NCBI RefSeq assembly: GCF_034929435.1
Contig: NZ_JAYFUM010000001.1
Span: 381,272 to 445,271 of the forward strand
DNA: 64,000 nucleotides
Origin: Arcicella rigui
GTDB taxonomy: Bacteria > Bacteroidota > Bacteroidia > Cytophagales > Spirosomataceae
Reading direction: 5' to 3'
The notes under the pieces were generated by a model that saw only the letters and a list, made by a program, of their open reading frames with translations, was not told the DNA's origin and searched no databases. Below are positions 26,257 to 35,063 of this stretch, one piece after another. Within the stretch, counting starts at the first letter, position 1, and each line of letters starts with the position of its first letter. The position numbers and the translations under genes are program-made.

Positions 26257-27114
26257 TTCTTCTTTACTTAACTTAGTTGTCAAAATAATAAGCTCAGTAG
26301 GAACACCATTGGCTTTGAGCGTTTTAGCTATTTCTAATTTAGCTTTCAGTTCTCCTTCTTTAATACCATCTGCAATGCCTTCGTTATAGGCTGTTTCTTT
26401 GGCATAGTCGAATGTTGCCTTGTTGTCTCTAAAAACCTTCAGGCTACTTTCATAGCTATCTAATTCTACTTGGTTGTATTTGGCAATTTCAGCTTTCTCG
26501 AAAGCTTGTGTAAATACTTCCTCTTTAAAGATGATAGGTATCGATTGGAAATCTTCTAAATTTTGGATAAAATACAGCCATTTATCTAAGCGAGTTTCAA
26601 GTTCTGCTTCGCTTTTCTTGAAATTGGGCATTTCAAGATAGATATAGGTAAGTTTATCGTAAAATACTTTCCCCTTTTGGTCTTTTAGTTTGATAAAATG
26701 AACAACCTCGTGTTTTTCTGTTTCAGCTTCGTAATCATCAAAAGTAAAGTCTAAGATACCAATACAGTAAACAGCTTTTAAATTATAATTCCAATTACCC
26801 TTTTCTGCTTGCTCTCTGATAGGGAAAGTTGAGTAATAGATAGTTCTTTCTCTGAAGTAATTTTGCTTCGCTTTTTGAAGTTCAACAATGAACTTCTCAC
26901 CCTTTTCATTTTCGCAGTAAATATCATAAATCGCTTTTCTATCAGCATCTGTTATGCCTAATTGTTCGGCATTTTTGAATGATAAATCAACAATTTTATT
27001 GGCTTGAGGCAATAGGGCATTCAGGAAGTCAAGTAATTGGGGTTTACTTGCTTCTTCGCCAAAGATTTTTTTGAATCCGAAATCTGTAAATGGGTTGATA
27101 TATTTTGCTCTCAT
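26242..27114 (-). CDS. Rpn/PD-(D/E)XK nuclease-family protein (transposase-like)
   Basis: 290 residues. The N-terminus (INPFTDFGFKKIFGEEASK) and the core YDIYCENEKGEKFIVELQK carry the D...E-x-Q form of the PD-(D/E)XK active site typical of the Rpn recombination-promoting nuclease/PDDEXK_2 transposase family. The C-terminal part has an insertion-like acidic stretch (YNEGIADGIKEGELKAKLEIAK) seen in many members. Such proteins cut DNA and are linked to horizontal transfer and phage defence, but most are of unknown job. No inverted repeats flanking it were found, so I do not call an insertion sequence. Confidence 0.85.
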   Translation of the reverse strand: MRAKYINPFTDFGFKKIFGEEASKPQLLDFLNALLPQANKIVDLSFKNAEQLGITDADRKAIYDIYCENEKGEKFIVELQKAKQNYFRERTIYYSTFPIREQAEKGNWNYNLKAVYCIGILDFTFDDYEAETEKHEVVHFIKLKDQKGKVFYDKLTYIYLEMPNFKKSEAELETRLDKWLYFIQNLEDFQSIPIIFKEEVFTQAFEKAEIAKYNQVELDSYESSLKVFRDNKATFDYAKETAYNEGIADGIKEGELKAKLEIAKTLKANGVPTELIILTTKLSKEEIEKL

Positions 27115-27168
27115 GATATAGCTAATTGATAATCAAATTTACGGAATAACACTCAAGAATCTGATATT

Positions 27169-27678
27169 TCATAATCTGAATTCATAATTTAGATCTTCAA
27201 TTTTTTCCTGAGCCTTAATAATAAATCTAATCAAAAACAATGGTATTAGGTTTAATCCAGCTATTATTAAATCGCCATTAAAATTGATTGATAATTGTGA
27301 TGTGGGCAGAGAAAATGTGGTTCTTAAAAGTAGGTCATCTGTATAATCGATGGTAAAAACTACTCCAATACCAGCAATGAATTGGTAAGCATATCCAAAC
27401 AATTCAAAATAAAATACTTGTAATGCCTGATTAATCATTGAATGTTTTAACCCGTTTTCAATTTTACCTTTCAATAACTGTTTTCCAACAAAAATGGAGT
27501 AGGAATTAAGAATTGTAAGAGGGATAATGAGTACTAAAAAGAAGAGTCTATCCATTGTAATTATACTGGTAGAAATAACCCAAATTATATTACCAATACC
27601 ATAAACACCACCAGCAATTTGGTAATACGATAGTGCTTTTAATCTACTTTTTAAGCTGTCTCTTTGAGTTTTATTCAT
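27169..27678 (-). CDS. Hypothetical membrane protein, about four helices
   Basis: 169 residues with hydrophobic segments near residues 20-38, 45-63, 88-108 and 135-152, and a charged C-terminus. There is no recognisable motif. It lies between the Rpn-like gene and an ABC exporter operon on the same strand, with gaps of about 55 and 65 bp, and may be an independent gene. Confidence 0.6.
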   Translation of the reverse strand: MNKTQRDSLKSRLKALSYYQIAGGVYGIGNIIWVISTSIITMDRLFFLVLIIPLTILNSYSIFVGKQLLKGKIENGLKHSMINQALQVFYFELFGYAYQFIAGIGVVFTIDYTDDLLLRTTFSLPTSQLSINFNGDLIIAGLNLIPLFLIRFIIKAQEKIEDLNYEFRL

Positions 27679-27743
27679 AGTGATATAAGTCGCATAATAG
27701 ATTTGAAAGTTTTAATCATAAAAATAACAAAAATAAATTTATT

Positions 27744-28427
27744 TTAACTCTTAATAATCCTCCCATCCTCCATTTCAATAATTCGATTTGTTCTACTGGC
27801 AAAGCTTGGGTCGTGGGTTACGATTAATAGGGCTTGGTGGTACTCGGTGGCTAATTGTTGAAAAATTTCAAAAACTACTTCTGTATTCTTTTTGTCTAAA
27901 TTGCCCGTAGGTTCGTCGCCCATAATTATCAGTGGGTCGTTGATTAAGGCTCTGGCAATGGCTACTCTTTGTTTTTCTCCGCCCGAAAGTTGTGTCGCAC
28001 TTTTCAAGGCTTGGTTTTCGATGCCTAACTTTCTGAGATGTTCCATGGCTCGGTGTTCTAATTCTTGCTCTGAATATTTATTGAGTTTCAAACCTGGCAA
28101 CATGACATTTTGTAAAACCGTAAACTCATTCAATAAATAGTGAAATTGAAAAACAAAACCAATTTTTTCATTTCTTACTCTTGCTAAATCTTGCTCTTTT
28201 TTGCCTTGCATACTGATACCATCAATCAATAATTCGCCTTCATAGTCGGTATCCATTGTAGAAAGAATATACAGCAAAGTAGATTTTCCACAACCAGATT
28301 TTCCTACGATTGAAGTAAATTCTCCTTTGTTTACAGAAAAATTAATATCCTTCAAAATCGGAATCGTTACGGGGTCGTGGAAACTTTTGTTGATGGCTTT
28401 TGCCTCAATAATGGTTGAATGTTGCAT
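27744..28427 (-). CDS. LolD/MacB-type ABC transporter ATP-binding protein
   Basis: 227 residues. Walker A is GKSGCGKST at 42-50, signature LSGGEKQR near 145, Walker B LIIMGDEPTGNLD and H-switch IVTHD. The sequence GKSGCGKST...LSGGEKQRVAIARAL and the length fit the LolD/MacB/FtsE group that powers extracytoplasmic lipoprotein or small-molecule export. It is one base pair from the permease gene and in an operon with an MFP subunit, so it belongs to a MacAB-like system (inference). Confidence 0.93.
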   Translation of the reverse strand: MQHSTIIEAKAINKSFHDPVTIPILKDINFSVNKGEFTSIVGKSGCGKSTLLYILSTMDTDYEGELLIDGISMQGKKEQDLARVRNEKIGFVFQFHYLLNEFTVLQNVMLPGLKLNKYSEQELEHRAMEHLRKLGIENQALKSATQLSGGEKQRVAIARALINDPLIIMGDEPTGNLDKKNTEVVFEIFQQLATEYHQALLIVTHDPSFASRTNRIIEMEDGRIIKS

Positions 28428-28428
28428 A

Positions 28429-29688
28429 TTATTTTCCTCTAATAATGTCCACAGGGTCGATTTTACTTGCTTTGCGTGCAGGGAAAAGTCCAGCGAAATA
28501 GGTTGTGATTAATGAGAAAGATATTCCGATAAAGTAAAATTTAAGGTCGTAATTTATCGGATAGGTACTCACGGTTGGCAATGCTGCTGTATTGAATGGA
28601 ATTTGGTCGATAACCGAAGAGAGTAAAAACCCACAAACTAAACCGGTAATTCCACCAAAAAAGCCAATACTTAGGGCTATCGTAATAAAGATTCTATTCA
28701 CATCTTTTCCCGAAAAACCTGTGGCTTTTAAAATGGCGATGGTATCCATTTTTTCATAAATCATCATGTTCAGAATATTATAAATCCCAAAACCTGCCAC
28801 AATTAATAAAGTAATTCCCACGGCGTAGGAAATCAAAGTACGAATTGAACTCCCAGTTTCAAACTGCGAATTGGCGGTTTGAATATCTTCGGCATCGGTA
28901 TTGAAAATATGGGCGTACTCTTTGCTAAGGACAGGAGCGAGCGTCATGTCTTTAAGTTTTACCTGAATGTCGGTAACATAACTGTTGGTAACTCCCAATA
29001 ATTTTTGTGCAGTTTTGATGGAAGCATAACTTTGTACTTTATCAATATCCACAATGCCCGACTGAAAATAACCAACTACTTTCAAGGGAAATCTTTCGCC
29101 TTTGGGCGTGGTAATTTGAATGACATCACCAATTTTTGCCAGCATTTTGTCGGCTGCACCTTTGCCCAAAATAATACTGTTAGGTACATTTTTTAAATCA
29201 AGATACGAGCCTTCGGTAACATAATCTTGAAAGAAAAATAACTTACTTTCTGCTTCTACATCAATGCCATTTACAACGCCTGTAATGTCTATTTCGCCAA
29301 TATTATAAAATACTTGTGCCGTCATTTTTGGCGAAATGCCCAGTACTCGGTCGTCTTTGCGAAGCACTTGCATGATTAATCCGTTGTTACGGATTTCGGT
29401 GCTGTTGCCACTTGGTTTGATAGATTTGATAAAATTATGGTAAGCCTTAAACCGCCCAGAAAGGTCGATAGGTTGGTTTTTACTGGCTTTTATATCATTA
29501 AAAAGTCTAACGTGTGGCGTGCGGTTGAGAATTAAACTATCCAATAAATCGTTCAACCCATTCATAAAACCCAATAAAGTAATGAACATCGTGATACTGA
29601 AAGTAACCCCTACGGCTGCCACAAGTGTTTGTCGCCAGCGAGCTAATAAAAGCGATTTAGCGATACGAATAATCAGTTTTGTGTTCAT
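28429..29688 (-). CDS. FtsX/MacB-type ABC transporter permease
   Basis: 419 residues. One N-terminal helix (about 20-42) precedes a large periplasmic domain (MacB_PCD-like, about 45-280), then three C-terminal helices forming the FtsX domain (AVGITLLIVAGFGIYNILNMM, FITIALSIGFFGGITGLVCGF, FYFIGISFSLITTYFAGL) and the family-typical end RKASKIDPVDIIRGK. It forms the channel-less mechanotransmission permease of MacB/LolCE systems. The start overlaps the MFP stop by 4 bp (ATGA), so the two are translationally coupled. Confidence 0.92.
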   Translation of the reverse strand: MNTKLIIRIAKSLLLARWRQTLVAAVGVTFSITMFITLLGFMNGLNDLLDSLILNRTPHVRLFNDIKASKNQPIDLSGRFKAYHNFIKSIKPSGNSTEIRNNGLIMQVLRKDDRVLGISPKMTAQVFYNIGEIDITGVVNGIDVEAESKLFFFQDYVTEGSYLDLKNVPNSIILGKGAADKMLAKIGDVIQITTPKGERFPLKVVGYFQSGIVDIDKVQSYASIKTAQKLLGVTNSYVTDIQVKLKDMTLAPVLSKEYAHIFNTDAEDIQTANSQFETGSSIRTLISYAVGITLLIVAGFGIYNILNMMIYEKMDTIAILKATGFSGKDVNRIFITIALSIGFFGGITGLVCGFLLSSVIDQIPFNTAALPTVSTYPINYDLKFYFIGISFSLITTYFAGLFPARKASKIDPVDIIRGK

Positions 29689-30764
29689 TTTGTAGGTTTT
29701 AGAATGATGTCTTTGGCTTGTAAACCTGAAATGATTTCTACTTTTTGATAATCTTTCAAACCTGTTTTTACTTTTATTTTTTCATTCTTTTCGTTCAAAA
29801 CATAAGTGTCTTCTATCAAATAATTTCGTGGAATGGTCAGCACTTTTGCTTTGGTTTGTAGAATAATATTGGCTTCAACCGTCAGATTTGGGAAAAGTAA
29901 TTGAGGTTGTTTTGTAAAGTTGGCTTTTACCGTGAAGGCTCTTGTTTTTTCATTCATCAAAGGGTCAATCTCTTCAACCACAGCTTCAAAAGCTTCGCCT
30001 TGATAACTGTCTAAAGTCACCATTATTACTTGTCCTTTTTTTATGCTGACAATATCGTCTTCATCTACTTGCAATTCTAAACTGAACAAATTGGCATCGC
30101 CAATCGTAGCCACAGCCGTTTGTGCATTTACCATTTCGCCTTTTTCTTTTTGCAAACTGTACAATCGTCCTGTGTACTCGCTTTTCAAAGTATAATCGGC
30201 TTCCATCGTTTGGCTAATGGCTAAATTTTTCTTGGATTGTGCTGCCGAAAAATTTACTTGTCGCTTCAATTCTTTGTACTTCAAAATGGCAGATTGATAC
30301 GCAATTTTTGAATTGCTATAAGCCAATTCTCTTTGCTCGAATTCTACTTTTGTACCTACTTGTTGTGACCAAAGATTACTCTGACGGACAAAAAGTAAAG
30401 AATCATTTTGAAGTTTTTTATGAGCCAGTTCTATCGCAATACTCAAATCTTTCAGTTTGTCGGCATTGGCTTGAAGAGCAGAGTTTTCAGCCAACAAAGC
30501 CGCATTTTCGGTATTTAGTCGGCTGGTTTGGTTAAAGATTTTCATCAAAGGCTGACCTTTCTGTACGAAATCTCCTTCTTTCACATACAGCTCGTCGATG
30601 ATACCGCTTACTTTAGAAAAAACTTGATATTGATTTTTACTTTTTACAATTCCTGAAGCATACACCGACTCCGAAATATTCATTATTTCTACTTGTGTTT
30701 GCTCTTGCTTTTCTTTACAAGAAAGGAATAGGAGGGAAAAGAATAGAAAATAGACAATTTTCAT
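29685..30764 (-). CDS. MFP/HlyD-family efflux periplasmic adaptor lipoprotein
   Basis: 359 residues with a lipoprotein signal (LLFLSC, Cys16). It has a biotinyl-lipoyl-like segment (GIIDELYVKEGDFVQKGQPLMKIFN) and a coiled-coil hairpin (about 80-165) before the beta-barrel domain (VDEDDIVSIKKGQVIMVTLD). It bridges the inner-membrane ABC permease to an outer-membrane channel. It is the first gene of the operon MFP-permease-ATPase, and a TACTTTTG element lies 51 bp upstream. Confidence 0.9.
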   Translation of the reverse strand: MKIVYFLFFSLLFLSCKEKQEQTQVEIMNISESVYASGIVKSKNQYQVFSKVSGIIDELYVKEGDFVQKGQPLMKIFNQTSRLNTENAALLAENSALQANADKLKDLSIAIELAHKKLQNDSLLFVRQSNLWSQQVGTKVEFEQRELAYSNSKIAYQSAILKYKELKRQVNFSAAQSKKNLAISQTMEADYTLKSEYTGRLYSLQKEKGEMVNAQTAVATIGDANLFSLELQVDEDDIVSIKKGQVIMVTLDSYQGEAFEAVVEEIDPLMNEKTRAFTVKANFTKQPQLLFPNLTVEANIILQTKAKVLTIPRNYLIEDTYVLNEKNEKIKVKTGLKDYQKVEIISGLQAKDIILKPTK

Positions 30765-30814
30765 CTGGTTTTTGGTTTGATATTACACTAAAAGATTGCT
30801 TTTAAGTGATTTAT

Positions 30815-30822
30815 CAAAAGTA
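30815..30822 (-). promoter_or_regulatory. Possible -7 element for the ABC exporter operon
   Basis: The minus strand reads TACTTTTG, matching TAnnTTTG, 51 bp before the MFP ATG. No -33 TTG is seen. Confidence 0.3.
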
Positions 30823-31010
30823 GCAAATTCGCTGTATAAATGGAAGGTGATTTTTCTCAGTCTTTATTTTGAGCTTTGCGGTTGCTATTCGATAGAGAAA
30901 TTTTAAGAGCGAGCCAAAAAAGTATTCGTATTCTGAATAAAATCCATACTTTCAATAGACAAACATTTTGCTTACTTTTATCACTATTTACCTTTTGTTT
31001 TTGATTAAAG

Positions 31011-32063
31011 ATGCTTGCGAAATTAAACTATCCAACCGCCCTACATCCTAAAGAACTTGACAATTACCTTGCTCACGGATGGTTTAGAATGGGACAAACC
31101 ATTTTTACGACTAATTTTCTGAGATTTTCAGGTGTATTTTACAGTGCTATTTGGCTAAGAATTGATTTAGATACTTTTGTGCCGTCTAAAACACAGCTAA
31201 AATTAGAGAAACTCAATGCCGCTTTTAGCGTTGAAATTGTACCAGTAAAGGTAACTGCTACGCATGAAGAGCTTTTTTTGAAGTATAAAAATCATATCAG
31301 TTTCGAGGCCGCTCCATCTTTGGAATACTTACTTTATCATGATGGCAAAAATGATATTTATAATACTTATCAAGTAAATATCTACGACCAGCAAAAACTG
31401 ATTGCAACAGGTTTTTTCGATTTAGGCGAAAACACTTCCGCAGGCATTAGTTGCTTTTACGACCCCGACTATCGCAAATACAGTTTGGGAAAATACTTGA
31501 TGTTGCTAAAAATGAAGTATTCAAAGCAGCAAGGTTTGAAGTATTTTTATCCAGGTTATTTTGCACCGGGTTATCCGCTTTTCGACTATAAATTAGACTT
31601 AGCAAAGTCTTCGCTTGAATACTATGAATTGAGTTCTTTATCGTGGCAACCCTTTAGCAAATACGCTCCCGAAGATATTCCACTGGTGATAATGAAGCAA
31701 AAGCTATATGAACTTTCAAAAATCTTAAAGGAAAAAAACATTACTCATACTTTCTTTGAATACGAATTTTTTGATGCCGACTTGTTTGCATCACTCAATG
31801 GTTTAGATGTATTAGATTTTCCTGTTTTTTTGTATTGTTTGGATGTAGATTGGGGAATTACAAAGGCAATAATTGTGTTCGACCTTAGAGACCAACAGTA
31901 TCATTTTTTACTTTGCAATAGCTTGTTTAGTACTTTAGATAGCATCAATGTTGATAATCGCTATACAACCAATATTTTAAAAGTAGTGCAACCTTTGTTT
32001 GCTTCAGCTTCGCCAACACACATGGCTCGGGCAGCGGTGAATTTACTTTTAGAATCAGAATAA
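31011..32063 (+). CDS. ATE/Bpt-type aminoacyl-tRNA-protein transferase homologue
   Basis: 350 residues. The block CFYDPDYRKYSLGKYLMLLKMKYSKQ followed by YFYPGYFAPGYPLFDYKLD is the C-terminal (GNAT-like) domain of arginyl/leucyl-tRNA-protein transferases, which add an amino acid to protein N-termini and mark them for degradation. The N-terminal part (WFRMGQTIFTTNFLRFSGVFYSAIWLRIDL) keeps the family layout but lacks the cysteine cluster seen in classical ATE1/Bpt. The C-terminal 130 residues are an unrecognised extension. It is 12 bp before an NAD(P)-binding protein gene, likely one operon. Confidence 0.7.
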   Translation: MLAKLNYPTALHPKELDNYLAHGWFRMGQTIFTTNFLRFSGVFYSAIWLRIDLDTFVPSKTQLKLEKLNAAFSVEIVPVKVTATHEELFLKYKNHISFEAAPSLEYLLYHDGKNDIYNTYQVNIYDQQKLIATGFFDLGENTSAGISCFYDPDYRKYSLGKYLMLLKMKYSKQQGLKYFYPGYFAPGYPLFDYKLDLAKSSLEYYELSSLSWQPFSKYAPEDIPLVIMKQKLYELSKILKEKNITHTFFEYEFFDADLFASLNGLDVLDFPVFLYCLDVDWGITKAIIVFDLRDQQYHFLLCNSLFSTLDSINVDNRYTTNILKVVQPLFASASPTHMARAAVNLLLESE

Positions 32064-32075
32064 CAACAACGCACA

Positions 32076-32753
32076 ATGAAACAGCGTACAATTAAAGTAA
32101 TCGTCACAGGGGCAACAGGTATGGTAGGCGAAGGCGTTCTGCACGAATGTCTATTGCACGATTCCGTAGAGGAAGTTTTAGTAATCAATAGAAAACCTTG
32201 CGGAGTGAGTCACCCGAAATTAAAGGAAATCATTCACCAAGATTTCTATGATTTTACAGCCGTAAAATCACAACTTACAGGCTACGATGCCTGTTTTTTC
32301 TGCTTGGGAGTTACCTCTGTTGGCAAAAAAGAGCCTGAGTACACCAAACTCACTTATACGCTGACTTTGGGTTTTGCAACAATACTGAGCCAACAAAATA
32401 CAGATATGACATTCTGTTATGTTTCTGGTGCAAGTACCGATAGCACAGAAAAAGGGAAAAGTATGTGGGCAAGAGTAAAAGGAAAAACAGAAAATGATTT
32501 GATGAAATTGCCATTTAAGCAAGTATTTGCTTTTCGTCCGGGCTATATTCATCCCACAAAAGGCTTGAAAAACACCCTATCATTTTATACTTATATTGGT
32601 TGGATGTATCCGATTTTAAAAAGATTTTTCCCCAATTCCGCCAGTACTTTGCAACAAGTAGGCTTGGCAATGATAAATGTAACGTTGAATGGTTATCAGC
32701 AAAAAATCATTGAAGTGAAAGACATTAACCAATTAGGAAACCTTGATTTTTAG
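32076..32753 (+). CDS. Atypical SDR / NAD(P)H-binding oxidoreductase
   Basis: 225 residues. The N-terminal Rossmann motif is VIVTGATGMVGEGVLHECL (GxxGxxG). The middle has CFFCLGVTSVGKKEPEY and a C-terminal YSG/FRPGYI stretch, like HTATIP2/YbjT-type atypical short-chain dehydrogenases. There is no classical YxxxK pair in the expected place, so catalysis is uncertain. It starts 12 bp after the ATE-like gene. Confidence 0.8.
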   Translation: MKQRTIKVIVTGATGMVGEGVLHECLLHDSVEEVLVINRKPCGVSHPKLKEIIHQDFYDFTAVKSQLTGYDACFFCLGVTSVGKKEPEYTKLTYTLTLGFATILSQQNTDMTFCYVSGASTDSTEKGKSMWARVKGKTENDLMKLPFKQVFAFRPGYIHPTKGLKNTLSFYTYIGWMYPILKRFFPNSASTLQQVGLAMINVTLNGYQQKIIEVKDINQLGNLDF

Positions 32754-32771
32754 GTAAAATAATTTTATCAA

Positions 32772-32815
32772 TAGCCCTAAATGTTGCTGCATTTTAGGGC
32801 TATACTTCTTCTTTT
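32772..32815 (+). terminator. Terminator after the NAD(P)-binding gene
   Basis: TAGCCCTAAATG (32772-32783) pairs with CATTTTAGGGCTA (32790-32802) with one bulged base, then a T-rich run. The rest of the 314-bp gap up to 33067 shows no promoter or gene I can support. Confidence 0.75.
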
Positions 32816-33067
32816 TATAGCTCATCTTGGGTAGTTTCATAGCCAAAAGTACAAATAGCTAATTAGCTAAGTTTTTTAAGAGAATTTCTTACTAATTCTT
32901 AAATTAGTACTTAGAAAACAAATCAATTTTTTGAAGGAAAATTTCGAGGGAATAAATGTTCAAAAACCAACGATTCCGTTGAACATTTAGGTATTTATTT
33001 TTAGTGAAAATACTCAGCGAAATTACTTCAGGGATATAACAAAACAATTGTATAAACTTATAAATCA

Positions 33068-34978
33068 ATGTATTACGTAGAAAGATACTCTTTCAGCATC
33101 AATAGTCGAGAGGCTTTTTGGGCTGAACAAGCCACTAACATTTCGTGGTTCAAAACTCCAGAACAAACGCTATCTGTTGACGAGAAGGGTTTTTATAGAT
33201 GGTTCAAAGGAGGCAAGATGAATACTGCCTATTTGGCCTTAGACTACCATGTAGAGAATGGTAGAGGCGACCAAACTGCCCTTATTTACGACTCCCCAGC
33301 TACCAAATCAGTAAAAAAGTATAGCTATACAGAATTAACAAGCGAAGTAGCCAAATTGGCGGGCGGACTTAAAAAATTAGGCGTTGCCAAAGGCGATACC
33401 GTAGTGATTTATATGCCCATGATTCCACAAGCGGCAATGGCAATGTTGGCTTGTGCAAGGCTTGGAGCTATTCACTCAGTGGTGTTTGGCGGTTTTGCTC
33501 CGCACGAATTAGCCGTTAGAATCGACGATGCAAAACCTAAAGTAATTATTTCAGCTTCATGCGGTATCGAGTTTGAAAAAGTAATTCCTTACAAGCCTTT
33601 GTTGGATGATGCCGTTCATGCAGCCGAACACAAACCTGACCATTGTGTGATTTTCCAAAGACCACAAGCTCAGGCAGCAATGACCGAACCCCGTGACGTA
33701 GATTACGAAACTTTAGTAGCAGATGCCGAAGAAGCACCTTGTGAAATCGTAGATGCTACCGACCCACTTTATATTCTTTATACTTCTGGCACAACGGGCA
33801 AACCTAAAGGTATTGTAAGAGACAACGGCGGTCATGCTGTGGCGATGCACTTTTCGATGAAAAGTATTTATAATGTAGAGCCGGGCGATGTTTATTGGGC
33901 GGCTTCGGATGTAGGTTGGGTAGTTGGGCATTCGTACATTATTTATGCACCGTTGATTTATGGTTGTACTACCATTTTGTTTGAAGGAAAACCCATCAGA
34001 ACTCCCGATGCAGGTACTTTTTGGCGAGTGATAGAAGAGCATAAAGTAAAATGTTTCTTTACTGCTCCAACGGCTTTTAGGGCAATAAAAAAAGAAGACC
34101 CGCATGCCGAATTGATGAAAAAATATGACCTTAGTTCATTAAAAGCCATTTACTTAGCTGGCGAACGTTGCGACCCGCCAACCCTTGAATGGTTACAAGA
34201 AATTACACAATTGCCTATTTTAGACCACTGGTGGCAAACCGAAACAGGTTGGGGAATTGTAGGAAATATGGTTGGCATTGAAGCTTTTCCTGTAAAAGCT
34301 GGCTCGGCTACGAAGCCAATTTGTGGTTTTGAACTCAAGATTTTGAATGAAGCAGGCGACGAATTACCAGCCAATCAGAATGGTTATGTTTGTATTAAAT
34401 TGCCTTTGCCTCCCGGTTGTTTACCTACACTTTGGAATGACGACGAGCGTTTCCAAACTTCTTATTTGAATACTTTTGAAGGCTATTACCTCACGGGTGA
34501 CGGCGGTTATATCGACGACGATGGCTATGTGTTTATCATGGGTAGAATCGACGACGTAATCAATGTAGCAGGACATAGACTTTCAACGGGAGCAATGGAA
34601 GAAATCATTGCTTCGCATCCAGCCGTGGCAGAATGTGCTGTGGTGGGTATCGCAGATGAATTGCGTGGACAAAGACCTGTCGGTTTTGCAGTGTTGAAAG
34701 ATGGACAAGCCATTGATGAAAGTACTTTAGAACAAAATACTGTTTCATTAATCCGTGAGCAAATCGGAGCGGTAGCTTTTTACAGAAATACCATTTTAGT
34801 AAAACGTTTACCGAAAACTCGTTCAGGAAAAATTTTAAGAAAAATTATGCGACAAATTGCTGATGGTGAATCCTTCAATGTGCCATCAACGATTGATGAC
34901 CCTGCAATTTTGACTGAAATAGCCGAACGTTTGGAAGAAAGAAAAATCGGAAGTGCGTTTGAATTATTAGTAAAATAG
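33068..34978 (+). CDS. prpE: Propionyl-CoA synthetase (acyl-CoA ligase)
   Basis: 636 residues. It is an ANL-superfamily ligase with the AMP-binding motif YTSGTTGKPKGIVRDNGG (about 237-255); the VRDNGGHAVA continuation is the PrpE form rather than Acs. The A5/A8 motifs (WWQTETGWGI, YLTGDGGYIDDDGY) and the acetylation-site lysine in KTRSGKILRK (about 586) follow. It makes propionyl-CoA (and some acetyl-CoA) from the acid, CoA and ATP. It has no operon partners; a strong bidirectional terminator follows it. Confidence 0.92.
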   Translation: MYYVERYSFSINSREAFWAEQATNISWFKTPEQTLSVDEKGFYRWFKGGKMNTAYLALDYHVENGRGDQTALIYDSPATKSVKKYSYTELTSEVAKLAGGLKKLGVAKGDTVVIYMPMIPQAAMAMLACARLGAIHSVVFGGFAPHELAVRIDDAKPKVIISASCGIEFEKVIPYKPLLDDAVHAAEHKPDHCVIFQRPQAQAAMTEPRDVDYETLVADAEEAPCEIVDATDPLYILYTSGTTGKPKGIVRDNGGHAVAMHFSMKSIYNVEPGDVYWAASDVGWVVGHSYIIYAPLIYGCTTILFEGKPIRTPDAGTFWRVIEEHKVKCFFTAPTAFRAIKKEDPHAELMKKYDLSSLKAIYLAGERCDPPTLEWLQEITQLPILDHWWQTETGWGIVGNMVGIEAFPVKAGSATKPICGFELKILNEAGDELPANQNGYVCIKLPLPPGCLPTLWNDDERFQTSYLNTFEGYYLTGDGGYIDDDGYVFIMGRIDDVINVAGHRLSTGAMEEIIASHPAVAECAVVGIADELRGQRPVGFAVLKDGQAIDESTLEQNTVSLIREQIGAVAFYRNTILVKRLPKTRSGKILRKIMRQIADGESFNVPSTIDDPAILTEIAERLEERKIGSAFELLVK

Positions 34979-34990
34979 TGTTTAGTTCAT

Positions 34991-35035
34991 ACAAAAAATG
35001 CCTAACAATATTAATCATTGTTAGGCATTTTTTGT
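34991..35035. terminator. Bidirectional terminator, 19-bp perfect stem
   Basis: ACAAAAAATGCCTAACAAT (34991-35009) is the exact reverse complement of 35017-35035, with a 7-base loop. A/T runs on both outer sides make it work in both directions between prpE and the convergent sensor kinase gene. Confidence 0.9.
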
Positions 35036-35063
35036 ATAAGCTATTTTGTTGAAATAAGGTATT

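Noticed and set aside
26242..27114. Insertion sequence
   Set aside because: The Rpn-like protein has no flanking terminal inverted repeats or target duplications that I could find.
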